Below are positions 41,722 through 52,600 of a stretch of DNA of 64,000 nt, piece by piece; positions within the stretch are counted from its first letter, which is position 1; the number at the start of each line of letters is the position of its first letter. Location of the stretch: contig UQLO01000005.1 of assembly GCA_900541865.1 (NCBI GenBank), positions 1-64,000 on the forward strand, in the 5' to 3' direction. The position numbers were made by a program, and so were the translations under genes. Source of the stretch: an uncultured Porphyromonadaceae bacterium. Lineage in GTDB: Bacteria > Bacteroidota > Bacteroidia > Bacteroidales > Muribaculaceae. A model generated the notes under the pieces. The model did not search any database. It was not told the DNA's origin and worked only from the letters and a program-made list of their open reading frames with translations.

Positions 41722-43704
41722 TCAGCCTATTATGGGTTTGGTGAAGTAGCTGCGTATCTGGCGGCCGAAGCTGCCCGGTCGTTCCGGCGGGCAGTAGTCG
41801 CATATTACGCGAAGTATGGTCGACGATCCCGTCGGGTCGTAGCGGAACATATTGCCGACGGTGAATTTGCCAAGACTGAAGGGGAACACGCGCGGGTGAC
41901 CGTTCAGCGCAGGGTCGGTCGACACATTGATTTTGTGGCGTATACAGCCCTGAATGAGTTTTTCGCGAGTGGCCAGATTAAGAATCTCGGTCACTTTACG
42001 GTGTGCCGTCTCGCGGGGATCCCCCGGCGGCAGCGTGTCGCATTTGGTAACGATGAAGTGAAGACCGTCGACGGAGTCCATGATGTCGGCGTTCGAGTTG
42101 TAGCCGTTGTCGTCGCCGAACATCAGCGCTATCATCGCCTCAAGAGCCTGCGTCTGCTGCTTGGCCTGAAGGTATTCCGCCGTCGGGTCTACAAGGAGGA
42201 AGAACACCTTCCTGTTGCCCGACCGAAGTATTTCGGCGGCGTTGACGCCCATATCCTCGAAGCTGAGCACAGGGCGTCCGTACTGGTCGTGGCCGTGCGC
42301 TATGCCGGTGCGGAAGGCCTCCCCGGCCATCTCGAAGAGGTTGAATTTGTAGGTATATTTGTCGTCGAATTTGGCGACTTCAGCCTTGATGGTGGCAACA
42401 AAGTCGCCCGGCGTGCCCGAAACCGCGATGCCGTGGTCAGAATAGTCCTTAAGGATGGCGCCGTAGTCGCCGCTGTAGCGCCGCTGGTCGAACCACAGGT
42501 TGTTGTGGCGCAGCAGTCCGCTCAGCACACATGTCTTGCCGGTCGACTGGATGCCGAAGAACACTACATCGGTGATACCTTCCTCTCCCAGGCCGCTGCC
42601 GTAGCGCGATTCCGAGTTCGGCAGTGGTGGCAGCGAGGCCAGCACGTTCTCGTAGTCGTAGACGTTGCTCTGGAGCATGGCTTCGTCGAGGCCCGAAGCC
42701 TCCATAAGCTCTTCTTTGGTGAAGTACGGGCTTTCGAGCATACGTCGGAATTCAGGCACCGGTATCGTCGTCGGGTTGGCCTTCATGGCTGCGAGGGCTT
42801 CTCCCTTGAGTTCCTGGATTCGCTGGCCGGCTACTGCCGCGTAGGGATGGTTGGGGTTGGCTTCCAGGAAGTTGATAATGGAGTATATGTCCAGCTGTGA
42901 GTACATCTGCCATTCGGCGGCGCTGTCGCGCAGTCGGGCCACACTGCCCGAGTGGCGACCGCGGCGAAGGAACATGGCATCGTATGTTTCGGCCGCGCCG
43001 AGTATGTCGCTTTGACGGTTTACCCACTCCCAGGCGTAGTCGTCGGCCTTGGCGCGTATGCTGTCGTCGACGGGCATCGTTTTCAGGAAGTTGTCCAGCT
43101 CGCGGATGTCGCGGAGCTTGCCGTCCGGGCCGAAGAGCGCCGCCCAGCGGTCGGAGACAACCCGGGAATACATATTCTTTATTTCCTGCATCCACTGCAG
43201 GGTCTGCCTTACGTCGTCGGAAGCCGCCGGCAGCTTGCCGTGTACGTCGATGAAGTTGCGCATCGCCGTTATCAACTCGCCCGGAGGCAGTGCTCCCGAC
43301 GAGGCGTAGCCTTCGCGGGCCTGCGCCATACGTTCCTGCAGACTTATCCACGACTTGCGCTCGCGAAGGCGCTCGGCGTAGGTGCGGGCTTGCGCAAGGT
43401 GCTCGGCGGCGTAGGGTCGGCCGTCCCACTTGCTGAAGTAGTCGTTGAGCGCTTTCTCGGTGTCGGGATCGTCGACGCGGTTGGTCACTGCGGCCGTCAG
43501 TTGCTCGAATTCGATGCCTTCGTTGGGATCGGGGAGCTGGTCGCGAAGCACAAGCGCCTCCCGAAGCACATTGTGGAACCCGGCATCGGAGGCCGCAAGA
43601 TCCTCCAGGTCGGCCAGTGCAAATTTCCCCGTTTGGAGATATACTACCAACTCATTGGCGCTCTTCTTTTTGAGAGCTATTTTTTCGCTTGTCTTTAAGG
43701 GCAT
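41722..43704 (-). CDS. P-loop GTPase with long helical N-terminal region
   Basis: 660 aa. Residues 1-360 are helical and charged. The GTPase domain starts with G1 GIQSTGKT (residues 384-391), has a G3-like segment FEMAGE (about 457-462) and G4 TKCD (about 565). No signal or membrane helix, so it acts in the cytoplasm, perhaps on the membrane proteins encoded around it. It differs from SrfC and may belong to one of the GTPase families known from bacterial conflict systems, but I cannot place it. Position between two membrane-protein genes with gaps of 36 and 7 bases shows it is part of the array. Confidence 0.78.
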   Translation of the reverse strand: MPLKTSEKIALKKKSANELVVYLQTGKFALADLEDLAASDAGFHNVLREALVLRDQLPDPNEGIEFEQLTAAVTNRVDDPDTEKALNDYFSKWDGRPYAAEHLAQARTYAERLRERKSWISLQERMAQAREGYASSGALPPGELITAMRNFIDVHGKLPAASDDVRQTLQWMQEIKNMYSRVVSDRWAALFGPDGKLRDIRELDNFLKTMPVDDSIRAKADDYAWEWVNRQSDILGAAETYDAMFLRRGRHSGSVARLRDSAAEWQMYSQLDIYSIINFLEANPNHPYAAVAGQRIQELKGEALAAMKANPTTIPVPEFRRMLESPYFTKEELMEASGLDEAMLQSNVYDYENVLASLPPLPNSESRYGSGLGEEGITDVVFFGIQSTGKTCVLSGLLRHNNLWFDQRRYSGDYGAILKDYSDHGIAVSGTPGDFVATIKAEVAKFDDKYTYKFNLFEMAGEAFRTGIAHGHDQYGRPVLSFEDMGVNAAEILRSGNRKVFFLLVDPTAEYLQAKQQTQALEAMIALMFGDDNGYNSNADIMDSVDGLHFIVTKCDTLPPGDPRETAHRKVTEILNLATREKLIQGCIRHKINVSTDPALNGHPRVFPFSLGKFTVGNMFRYDPTGSSTILRVICDYCPPERPGSFGRQIRSYFTKPIIG

Positions 43705-43740
43705 GTCTGTCGGTGGTTTAAGAGAAAGATGACAGGGGCG

Positions 43741-44721
43741 TCAGAGGGGAAATCCAAGGGTATCGGAAATCTTCTTGCCTTTGTCGATGCCCTTGCGGAG
43801 GGCGCGGTAACTGATCAGATAATAGAATAAAGCAATAACAGCAGCAAAAACCGCCAAAACAACGGACCGCCAGTGCGGCTTGCAGACTTTGGCAAATTCC
43901 GCTTTGTAGTAGTGCGGCTGATAGCGGTAGACGGTCGGCTCGTTGCTTCGGATTGTGTACTGGTTGCCGGTGCCGGCGTAGACCATCGGCAGTTCCATCG
44001 ATGCCGATATGTCGGTCAGAACCCGTCCTACTTGACCCGACAGGGTGTCCAGCTGTTCTCCCAACTCGCCGTAGCGAAGCGGTATGCGCGAGTTGCCGTT
44101 TTCGTGGAGGCGCTCTATGCCTCTGTTGAAGCTGTTGCGGAACATTCTGTTGCCCAGACGAAGGTCTTCTATGCGGGCCTGCATGGTGCCTCGGTTATTG
44201 TTGATGATATTTTGGCTGAAGTGCTGCGGGTTGGACCCCAAGGTGTTGGAAATATAGGCGCCCAGCGCCGGCGAGCAGTTGCGGTTGCCCAACCGAAGAT
44301 AGTTCTCCAGACCTCGGAATGTGCCGTCAAGGCGCGCTGTCTCGGTGCGGTCGAAGGTCGCGATCAGGCTGTCGATGCCTACGATGTCTTCATCGGCCGC
44401 CGCCGATAGTTCACCGCGCTGGAAGATAAAGTTGATGGTGATGGAAGTGGGTAAAACGGCGAAGCCAAGTATCACAAACAAGACCGCCATGGAGGCTATC
44501 TCTACGCTAAGCCACTTGCCGAAGTCCGTGGTGCACGTTTTTCCCTTGACTGCATAGAATAAAAGTATGAAGCCGCCGATAAGTACGCATACGCCTAAAA
44601 TGACACTCAGCGGACTGCTCCAGCCGAGCAGCGAGCATCCGCAAGCGGTACCGGCCGCCATCACTATGAGTCCGAGTATGGAAATCAACATTCCTGCCGA
44701 TATTTTTATATGTGTCTGCAT
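43741..44721 (-). CDS. Four-helix membrane protein of the SrfBC array
   Basis: 326 aa. Three hydrophobic segments near the N-terminus (ISILGLIVMAAGTACGCSLL, LSVILGVCVLIGGFILLFYA, MAVLFVILGFAVLPTSITI) are followed by about 170 soluble residues, likely periplasmic, and a fourth helix (SVVLAVFAAVIALFYYLIS) with a short basic tail. No family recognised. It is 13 bases downstream of the subtilase gene. Confidence 0.72.
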   Translation of the reverse strand: MQTHIKISAGMLISILGLIVMAAGTACGCSLLGWSSPLSVILGVCVLIGGFILLFYAVKGKTCTTDFGKWLSVEIASMAVLFVILGFAVLPTSITINFIFQRGELSAAADEDIVGIDSLIATFDRTETARLDGTFRGLENYLRLGNRNCSPALGAYISNTLGSNPQHFSQNIINNNRGTMQARIEDLRLGNRMFRNSFNRGIERLHENGNSRIPLRYGELGEQLDTLSGQVGRVLTDISASMELPMVYAGTGNQYTIRSNEPTVYRYQPHYYKAEFAKVCKPHWRSVVLAVFAAVIALFYYLISYRALRKGIDKGKKISDTLGFPL

Positions 44722-44734
44722 TTCTTTCTTTGTG

Positions 44735-46621
44735 CTATACGGTTTTTATGAGGAATGGAGCGAAATTGTTCCACCACGATGCATTGACCGCGGTGACGGT
44801 AGCTTTGGAAGCCGGATTGGCGCTCACTGTGAAGGTGATGGGGTCGAAGCCGCGCCCCGTTTCGGATGTGCCGGTGGTGGCCGAGCAGTTTATGTTGATG
44901 CTCGTGCCCTGGACTTCGCTGGTAAAGTCGGCTTCGATGGGTGCCGTGTCCCGTCGGTTGGAAATGTAGCGCAGTTTGCCGCTGTCGGTCCCGGTGATTT
45001 CAAGCTCCATGGTGTAGATGGGAGGCAGCGCCGTGGCGTCGTCCGTCCCTAAATAGTCGATTTCGCAGAACTTGAAGGTGCCGCGGCCGGAGGCGAGGGC
45101 TGCACGGAAGTCATCGTAGTTCGCTATGGTGGTGTAGATTTGCTGCAGAGCCGGCCCGATCTGGACTATGGGGCCGATGGTGCTGCTTTGGGCGCCGCGC
45201 ACCGGAAGAGCCGTGCTTTGGAGCACTTCTATGATTTCCGGAGTGGTCAGCGTCGGGTCTATGCTCTTCACCAAGCCCACGCAGCCCGCAACTATAGGCG
45301 CAGAGAAGCTCGTACCGTCAACGAGGGTGTAGCCCGTGGTGCCCGGTATAAGGCCGGGAACCTGCGCGCCCGGTGCCGACAGTGTGCTCTCGAAGATGCT
45401 GTCCGAGGCGATGTTGCCGAAGTTGCTGAACTCCGCTTTGCTCATAGAGGCATCCGTGGCGCTGACCTTGATGGTCTCGTCGCCGCGCTTGGAGGCATCC
45501 AAGGCAAGGAATATGTTCTCATTGCCTGCCGCCCACACTATGCTGACGTAGTTGCGCCGGGCCATTTCGAACACGTAGTGCCACACTGCCTCCTGGGCTA
45601 TAAGCTCTGTCCGGGCGGCCGCTATCTGCTGCTCGAGGGGCCATCCGGCAACCTCTTCGGCGAAGCTAAGTCCGGCCGAGATGTTGATTACCTGCGCTTT
45701 GTGGTTCATCGCATAGAGTATGCCCTGAAGCATGGCCAGACAACCGAAGCGGTGTCCCAGGCTGATGGGCAGGAAGCTGCATTTGGGGGCCATGCCGGCA
45801 CTGGCGCGGCCGTTGCCGGTGGCGCCCAGCACAATTCCGGCAACCATGGTGCCGTGAGCGTACGTCGGGTCGGGACGGCTCGGGTTGTAGTCCGAAGGCA
45901 GGGCGACGATGGAGTCGCCGCGGGCCACGCTGTAGGGCCGGACAACGTTGGTTTCGGCAAATTCTGCGTTGCTCAGATCGAAATAGCTGTCGACAACGGC
46001 TATCAACACGTCGGGCGAACCCATGGTGAGGTCCCAAGCGTCGTAGGCCTTTATGGCGTCGAAGTAGTAGGCGTGCTCGCTCCGGCCGAAAACCGGGTCG
46101 TTGGGACGAAGCCCCATCTCCATAACGCTTTCCTCGAAGACCATGAAGGGTATGTCGGGTATGCGCTCCGGAAGCTCCGTAATCATGGCCACGCGGCGCT
46201 CTGCCGGGACCTGAATCGACATCAGCTTGGTATTCGGGTCGTAGAAAAGTATCTGATAGTCCGGTGCCGGGTAGGCCGCCGTAAATTGCTCTACCCACGA
46301 CTCGTATTCGGCTTGGCCGGTCTCGAGGTCGAAAAGCACGTTCAGGCGGTTCGCCACCAACTGGTGCCCGTCATCGTCAATGACGTCGTCCTCATTGATC
46401 GGAGGAACGACGACACTGACGGGCTGATTCGGACTCGGCACCCCCACCGAGGGTGTCTCGCTGTCGCGGCAGCTGCGGAACTGGCTCAGCAGGAACAGGA
46501 ACAGCGCCAGAAGGGCTACAAAGCCTGCCGTCCGCAGAAAGCACCCCGCGCAGCCCCACGGTTCCCAGAAGAAGTAGTGCCACTTCACCGGTCCTTTGGA
46601 ATCAAAATGTACGCGCTTCAT
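44735..46621 (-). CDS. Membrane-anchored subtilisin-like serine protease (S8)
   Basis: 628 aa. The N-terminus is cytoplasmic with one transmembrane helix at about 30-46 (TAGFVALLALFLFLLS). An acidic linker and a propeptide-like region (about 85-165) come next. The S8 peptidase domain (about 170-505) has all catalytic residues: Asp211 (IAVVDSYFD), His256 (YAHGTMVAGI), Asn367 (AAGNEN) and Ser438 (GTSFSAP). The C-terminal 120 residues form a beta-rich domain. The protease should be active on the periplasmic side. It is cotranscribed with srfC (59-base gap) and could be the proteolytic output of the system (inference). Confidence 0.88.
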   Translation of the reverse strand: MKRVHFDSKGPVKWHYFFWEPWGCAGCFLRTAGFVALLALFLFLLSQFRSCRDSETPSVGVPSPNQPVSVVVPPINEDDVIDDDGHQLVANRLNVLFDLETGQAEYESWVEQFTAAYPAPDYQILFYDPNTKLMSIQVPAERRVAMITELPERIPDIPFMVFEESVMEMGLRPNDPVFGRSEHAYYFDAIKAYDAWDLTMGSPDVLIAVVDSYFDLSNAEFAETNVVRPYSVARGDSIVALPSDYNPSRPDPTYAHGTMVAGIVLGATGNGRASAGMAPKCSFLPISLGHRFGCLAMLQGILYAMNHKAQVINISAGLSFAEEVAGWPLEQQIAAARTELIAQEAVWHYVFEMARRNYVSIVWAAGNENIFLALDASKRGDETIKVSATDASMSKAEFSNFGNIASDSIFESTLSAPGAQVPGLIPGTTGYTLVDGTSFSAPIVAGCVGLVKSIDPTLTTPEIIEVLQSTALPVRGAQSSTIGPIVQIGPALQQIYTTIANYDDFRAALASGRGTFKFCEIDYLGTDDATALPPIYTMELEITGTDSGKLRYISNRRDTAPIEADFTSEVQGTSININCSATTGTSETGRGFDPITFTVSANPASKATVTAVNASWWNNFAPFLIKTV

Positions 46622-46680
46622 TTATTGTGGATTATTAAACAATTTACACTCTGCTTTATTTAGTTGCTACGTTTTAGCTC

Positions 46681-49614
46681 TCATGCCACTATGCGGGCCA
46701 GGAGGTCGCCCAAGGCGCGGTTCACCTCCGGACGAAGTTCCGAGCGCTTAAGGTGCACGATGTAAGCTATGGTCATATACTCGATCCACTCGTTGTAGTG
46801 GTTATCGAACGATTCGGTGATGTTGCCCGCGTCGGCTATCATGTCGGCGAAGAGCCCGGCAAGTTCGTCGTGTGTGTAGGTACTCTGCCGTTCGCGCTCT
46901 ATGTAGTTGTAGACGCTCAGCTCGTTGTCCTCCACCAGCTTGTGGGCCTTGGCCTTGAGCTCGGGCGAAAGCAGCGAGTAGCCGAAGTCGTTGACGAAGC
47001 CGTTGATTACCGAAGCCATCATATCGGCCACGAGGCTTTCCTTGACCATCGCGATATTGGCGATGCTTACCTCCGACCGGATTTTCTCCGCAAGGATATC
47101 GGCAAGCCCGAGCCGTTCGGCGCTGTCGACCAGCGTCTTGATGAGGTCTTTCATCAGCACCGGGTTGAAGGTGTCGTCGCCGGTGAAGGTATTCATAAGT
47201 TCCTCCGAGCGCACCTTGTTGCGCCAAAGCTCCATGATGTGGTCGGCAATGAATACCTGGTTCGTTTTGGGGCGTAGTGTTTCGGTGAAGAGCAGCTCCA
47301 CGTCGATGCCGCGCTTGGCAAGATTGTCGGCGGCCTGCTCGCGGGTGCGCCAGCCGTAGGCGCGCATCAGCTTCTGCCATTTGAGGTCCGCCGTCGGGCA
47401 GCCCTCGAAGTTGCCGCACCGCTTGCGGATGAGCTGGTACTCCTTCATGTTGTTGAGTGTGTTGTTAAGGTCGGTGCCGTTGACAAGCTTGTGGACCACG
47501 CTCAGACATTCAACTTCCGTAACCTGGAGCGCCTGCAGAAGGTGCCCGAAGTAGTAATTGTCCTCCGTGCACGAGGCATCAAGCTCCCAGCGAAGGTTGG
47601 CAACGGTGTCGATGCTCTGAAGGAGCTTTTCGGCTTCGTTGTCGGAGTCGTATTCAGCCTCCAGGATGGCACGGACCTTGCCCATTATGTTGTCGCGCTC
47701 ACGCTTCATCTGCTCCGTGCGTATCTCGGAAGCAGCCCGCGCTACTTTGCCCATGCGTTCGATGATGTAGAGGGCGCCGTCGTTGTTGAGCGTCGTCGCA
47801 ACGTCCCACGACAGCTCCGGGTCGAAGAAGAGCTCGCGCACACTCGGATTGGCCACGAAGGTGCGCCGTAGCAGGCGGTAGTAGTCCGGTTTCATCGCAA
47901 GCTCGCGCTCCGGCGACGAGGTCTCCACGTTGTAGCCCTCGAACATTCCGTTGCCTTGGCCCGTGCAGGCGCAGTAGGCGAAGCTGCGAAGTAAATATGT
48001 ATCCTTGAACGATTGGCCCTGGCCGCTCCAGTTCTTGAACCAGTCGGCGTTGGTCCAGTTGAGCACCGCATCCAAAAGCACGGTGCGGAAGCGGTCTTCC
48101 CAACGGTTGTTGACGGCAGTCTCGGAGTTGAAACTCGATATGTCCTTGTACGTCATATCGATGTTGATCTTGGTGGCTACCAGCATCAGGGGTGAGATGC
48201 CGCCGGTGCGCCGAAGAGTGGACATGCGTTCGTCGGCGGTGGCCCCGACATTGCGGCGCACCCACTGGTCGAGCAGTATGTGGAGGTTCTTCACTTCGCT
48301 CTGCTTGTGGTGGTGGCAGAACATAAGAACCTTCATCATGTGGCTTTCGCTGTAGTGGTTGAAGAGGTAGGCGATTTTGCCGCGCAGGAAGAGTTTCACA
48401 AGCACCGACTGGCCGCTCTTGTCGCGCTCGCCCTTTCGGCAGTTGGCCTCGTCCTGCTGCTCGGGGCTGCGGGCGCCCGGGAAGTCGAGCAGGTCGGTGT
48501 CGGAGAGCAGGCTCTTGTCGACGGTCGAAGCCAGCTTGTGGTACGAGGCTGCCGGCAGATGGCCCGGCTCGGTGTCGCGGGTGCGGTCGTAGCCGTAGTG
48601 CAGGGTCTCCTCGAGGTATTCCGGGTCGATTTTGAAGATTACCTCGGCGCTGACGGCGCATATGTCGCAGGTCGGCATGGTGCACACCTGACGCAAGGTC
48701 GACGGATTATCGTTGACAGGCACGAACACCGGCGACGTTATCTCCCAGTCCGGCTCATCGAGTCCGTTGAGGCACGCCACCGACATTATGGTCCGCTTGT
48801 TCTCCCCTCCGTGCATAACCGTCTCAAGCGGAACGTAGACTTCCGGTGCGAACCCGAAGCGCTCCAGGTCGGCAATCAGGCGGCAGAAGAGGTCGGAAAT
48901 GGCCTCGTTTTCATGCCAGAGGTATTTGAGCACGTTGACCCATTCGGCGGCCGGTACTCGCCGGATGATGCGGGTCACGGTCTCGAAGTAGCGGCTGCGG
49001 CGAAGACCCTGCGTCGGGGCCGACATATACGCTGCCAGATAGCTCTTCACGTCGAGTATATCGTCCTCGGTCAGTGCGGTTTCGCCCTGTTCGGGACGAC
49101 CGGCGTAGGTCTTGTAGATGCGGTCCGAAATCTGGCGTAGCTCTTCGTCGGAGTAGGTGGTATAGTCCAGTATGTTGCCGAAATAGCCCGATGAAAGTAT
49201 GCTCACTATCTGGCCGGGACGCAACAGCTTAACTATCACGGGGTATTCCTCGTTGTAACGCTCCGGATTGCGCTTGAAGCTGGTCAGGCGCGTCACTACG
49301 CCGGTGGCCTCGCGGTCGTCGCCGATAGGGTTGATGGCGTCCACGAATCCTACCCCTTCGGGATAGGCCGTCGAGCGGATGCGGAATGCTTTGTCGGTGC
49401 GGTTCAGAAGGGTGTTGATCTGATAGCTCTTGCCGGTCTGGCTTTCGCCGAAGGCGCCTATGGCCGGATTTTCGGTCAAAGCGTTAAGCTGGCGAAGAAG
49501 ACGCCGGCGCCCGTCGACCATGGTGAAGAATGACTGCTCGTACTGCTCCGGTTTGTTGTCCTTGAGCCACTGGAGGCCTTCGTTGATTATCTGGATATCG
49601 TCGTTGATTGTCAT
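46681..49614 (-). CDS. srfC: SrfC family putative GTPase
   Basis: 977 aa. A SrfC-type P-loop protein: G1 GESQTGKS at residues 56-63 within the family's NPAIGAFGESQTGKSY signature, a G3-like DFPGAR after LLSDTDLL, and a G4-like ATKIN. The C-terminal half is helical. No membrane helix. SrfC was named in Salmonella as an SsrB-regulated factor; its biochemical role is unknown. The pairing with SrfB, 32 bases upstream, is the conserved core of the locus. The plain dynamin-like or other subclass cannot be settled by eye. Confidence 0.83.
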   Translation of the reverse strand: MTINDDIQIINEGLQWLKDNKPEQYEQSFFTMVDGRRRLLRQLNALTENPAIGAFGESQTGKSYQINTLLNRTDKAFRIRSTAYPEGVGFVDAINPIGDDREATGVVTRLTSFKRNPERYNEEYPVIVKLLRPGQIVSILSSGYFGNILDYTTYSDEELRQISDRIYKTYAGRPEQGETALTEDDILDVKSYLAAYMSAPTQGLRRSRYFETVTRIIRRVPAAEWVNVLKYLWHENEAISDLFCRLIADLERFGFAPEVYVPLETVMHGGENKRTIMSVACLNGLDEPDWEITSPVFVPVNDNPSTLRQVCTMPTCDICAVSAEVIFKIDPEYLEETLHYGYDRTRDTEPGHLPAASYHKLASTVDKSLLSDTDLLDFPGARSPEQQDEANCRKGERDKSGQSVLVKLFLRGKIAYLFNHYSESHMMKVLMFCHHHKQSEVKNLHILLDQWVRRNVGATADERMSTLRRTGGISPLMLVATKINIDMTYKDISSFNSETAVNNRWEDRFRTVLLDAVLNWTNADWFKNWSGQGQSFKDTYLLRSFAYCACTGQGNGMFEGYNVETSSPERELAMKPDYYRLLRRTFVANPSVRELFFDPELSWDVATTLNNDGALYIIERMGKVARAASEIRTEQMKRERDNIMGKVRAILEAEYDSDNEAEKLLQSIDTVANLRWELDASCTEDNYYFGHLLQALQVTEVECLSVVHKLVNGTDLNNTLNNMKEYQLIRKRCGNFEGCPTADLKWQKLMRAYGWRTREQAADNLAKRGIDVELLFTETLRPKTNQVFIADHIMELWRNKVRSEELMNTFTGDDTFNPVLMKDLIKTLVDSAERLGLADILAEKIRSEVSIANIAMVKESLVADMMASVINGFVNDFGYSLLSPELKAKAHKLVEDNELSVYNYIERERQSTYTHDELAGLFADMIADAGNITESFDNHYNEWIEYMTIAYIVHLKRSELRPEVNRALGDLLARIVA

Positions 49615-49646
49615 TGCAGGATTGTGTTATGGTGGTACCTCCGGTG

Positions 49647-52600
49647 TCAGCGTGTCTGGACGCTTAATTCAAACTCACCCTTGTCGAGCCAGTGCTGGCC
49701 GTCGTTGACAAGGCTTTGGCCGATGAACTCTATCTGGTTCAGAGGCACCTGGTCGCCGTTTTGGTCGCATACGTCCTCAAGCACGAGCTTTTCGGGCTCG
49801 CCCTGGAAGTCGCGGCTGATGGTGACGCGAAGGCTCCGACGCCCCGAGTTGTTGTACAGCGCGTAGATGGGTCGGCCGTCGTAGAGCGGATGGTCGAACT
49901 GCTTGGCACCGAAGAAGGCCGGGAAGACCGTCAAGGTGAGATTTTCGCTGTTGTGGGTCGGGGTGAGCAGCGTGGAACCCATCCGGTCGCCCTGGTAGAG
50001 GCATACGTAGTTGTCGGTGCTCCGGAAGTGCTTTACCATATCGTCAAACCGGATGACCATGCCGTTGAAACCCTCTGTGGACGCCAGATAGCCTACCATG
50101 GCGCCAACGGCCACAACGGCCTTTTGGTCGCGGAAGTAGCCCTCCGGGTCCGCAAGGGGATACCACTGGCCCACTCGGTACTCGTTCAGGCGCACCAGGC
50201 GGTCCGGGGTGACGGGAAGATATTTCACGAACAGCTCGGTGATGGCGTCGATCGACGTCGGGCGACCCGACAGCACGATGATGTCGCACCGGTGTGCGTA
50301 GAGCATAACCGAAATCTGCTGCATCAGCTTCTCCATGGTGCTCTTGACGATGTCGGCCACTCGCTCCGGGTCGAAGCGCCACTTCAACTCCTCGAACCGG
50401 AATCCGAAGTGGTTGGCAAAGTAGTCCAGCAGGTATGCCGACGGCTTGATGTCCGGGAAAATTTCGCTGAAGGTGTAAACACGCGACGGACGGTGAAGAC
50501 GCAGCTGCTCCATAAAGAACTGGGCCATCGGGTGGCTAACCTGGGTGTTGAAGTCCACGCGGCAACGACGGTCGCGGTCGTCCATCATCGTGGAGTCAAC
50601 CCCGAAGAAATTGCGCGTCAGACCGGAGGCAAGGCGTTGCTTCAAGGTGGCCGTCTCGCGCGGGTTGCCCGAGGCACTCCGAAGGTCGTTGACTATACCG
50701 CGGAAGAAGCTGTGGCGGCTCATAACAGGGATGGCGGCGATTTCTTCCACTTCCATGTTGTTAAGCCGTGCCGTCAGGGCCGAGTAGATGCTGCCCATAG
50801 AGGGGTCGTCGCCGGTAGCGTCCTCGATGATGACGTTCTGGATGATGTTGCGGAGTATATCGTCGCCGGCAACGTAGAAGCTGTCCCAGAAAATGGGACG
50901 AGGAGTCAGAGTGCCGGCGTCGTTGCCCGAGCACATGTAGGTGCACACCATCACGTCGGTGGTGCCGGCGCCGATATCGACCGAGGCAACAGTCACGGCC
51001 TTGTCGTTGTAGCCCTCTTTGGCAAGTTCGGGGCGAACGTGGCCCTTGAGCTCGAAAAATTCGCGGGCGCGGCCTTTGTAGCGCTGGGCGATTTCGGCGT
51101 AGAGGTAGACGAGCTGGCAGCAGGTGGCCTCGTCGTAGGTCCAGGTGGCGTTGTCGTCGCCCATACCCGGGTCCGCGTCGGCCGGATTGACCGAAAGTTT
51201 CTCCACCGAAGGATATACTTCGATGTCGTTCAGCTTATCATCGGGGTATACTGCCTTAAGAGCCTCGAAGGCATCCATGGCGCACTGGCGAAGCTTGATT
51301 TGCTCAGCCTTGGGCATAGCCGTGGGGCACGTCAGTATGAGGTTGCGGAGCACTCGCTTGCAGTTTATGTCGCCGTGCTTGCGGAACTCGGTGGAGTTGA
51401 TCTGCATCAGTGCCTGCTGGAGCACTTCGACCAGCACGAAGGTCATCAGCGAAGCGCGAGAGTAGTGGGTGTGGCCGTCGGTGGGCTCTACCATATTGTC
51501 GATGTCGCGGATGAACTCGCCAGTGGCATCGAACTGGTCGGACAACCCCGGTATGTAGATGTTCTCCGACTCGCGGATGTACAGCGGGTCGTTTTCGGTG
51601 GTCAGGAACTCCCACTTTTGGCGGAACATGCGGGTGTCCCAAAGGTAGCGCTTCGGGCTGGAGTAGTTGGTGGTGCTGGCCCAAAGTCCTTCCGATTCCA
51701 CCGAGCGGTAGACGAGTTTTTTGGCCTCGTCGCCGACTCGAACCATCGACGGATAGCGGAACATATCCTCGTCCTCAATCACGATATCGTTGGCAAAGTC
51801 GGCCTGACGGAACACCAGGCGCATGTCGAAGGGCTTGTCGTAGCTCATCCACGGGTCGGTGAGGTCGCGCAGGGAGAGCATGGTGGCCTTGGTGAAATCG
51901 CCGTTCTCGAAGAGCAGGCCGCAGGTGCGCGAGTTGCCGATGTCCAGTACAAGGTCGACCGGTATCTCGCGGTCGGCCGGACAGCGGTGTAGCGTAACCT
52001 CGGGGGAGGCTCCGATTAGGCGGATGTAATTAACCAGATAGATATACCAACCTATGTAGCGGTAGGCGCTACCGGAGGGGTCAAGGCCGAGCAGTTCGGC
52101 CAGATAGTGGCTGAACACGGTGAAGTCGCCCTTGGGAGCCATGAAGGTCAGCAGATTGCTCACCCGGTTGCACAGGGCGAACTCCAGCTTGTCGATGCCC
52201 TCTACGGGGAAGGTCGGTCGGAAGATGGCCATGTCGTCTGTGCTGATCTGGGTGTCGAAGGCCCAGGTGAAGCGGTAGCGGTCGGTGCCGGGCTGCTCGC
52301 CCTCGCCGGTACGGTCGATGCGCAGTCGGCACCACGCGTAAGGAACGTCGGCGCTCACCCCGTTGTGCATCTCGAACATAGGCATCGGTAGCCATTTACC
52401 CAGTATTAGCTCGAAGGCCGCTATCCGCTCGTGCACGTTGGCCGGATTGGGCGTTTTGTACGATGCCGGCGAGTTGAAGGTGAAAAGCCGCTCGGCGTCG
52501 CCCGGTTCTATCTGGTTGTAGAACGTCGGCGATACGTCCGACCGCATTATCTCAACGCCCGATTCGTCGAGGCGCGCCCGGCCGTCGGCCAGCAGTTCGT

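Noticed and set aside
49692..51992. Long plus-strand frame opposite srfB
   Set aside because: Antisense shadow of srfB; low-complexity composition and no motif.
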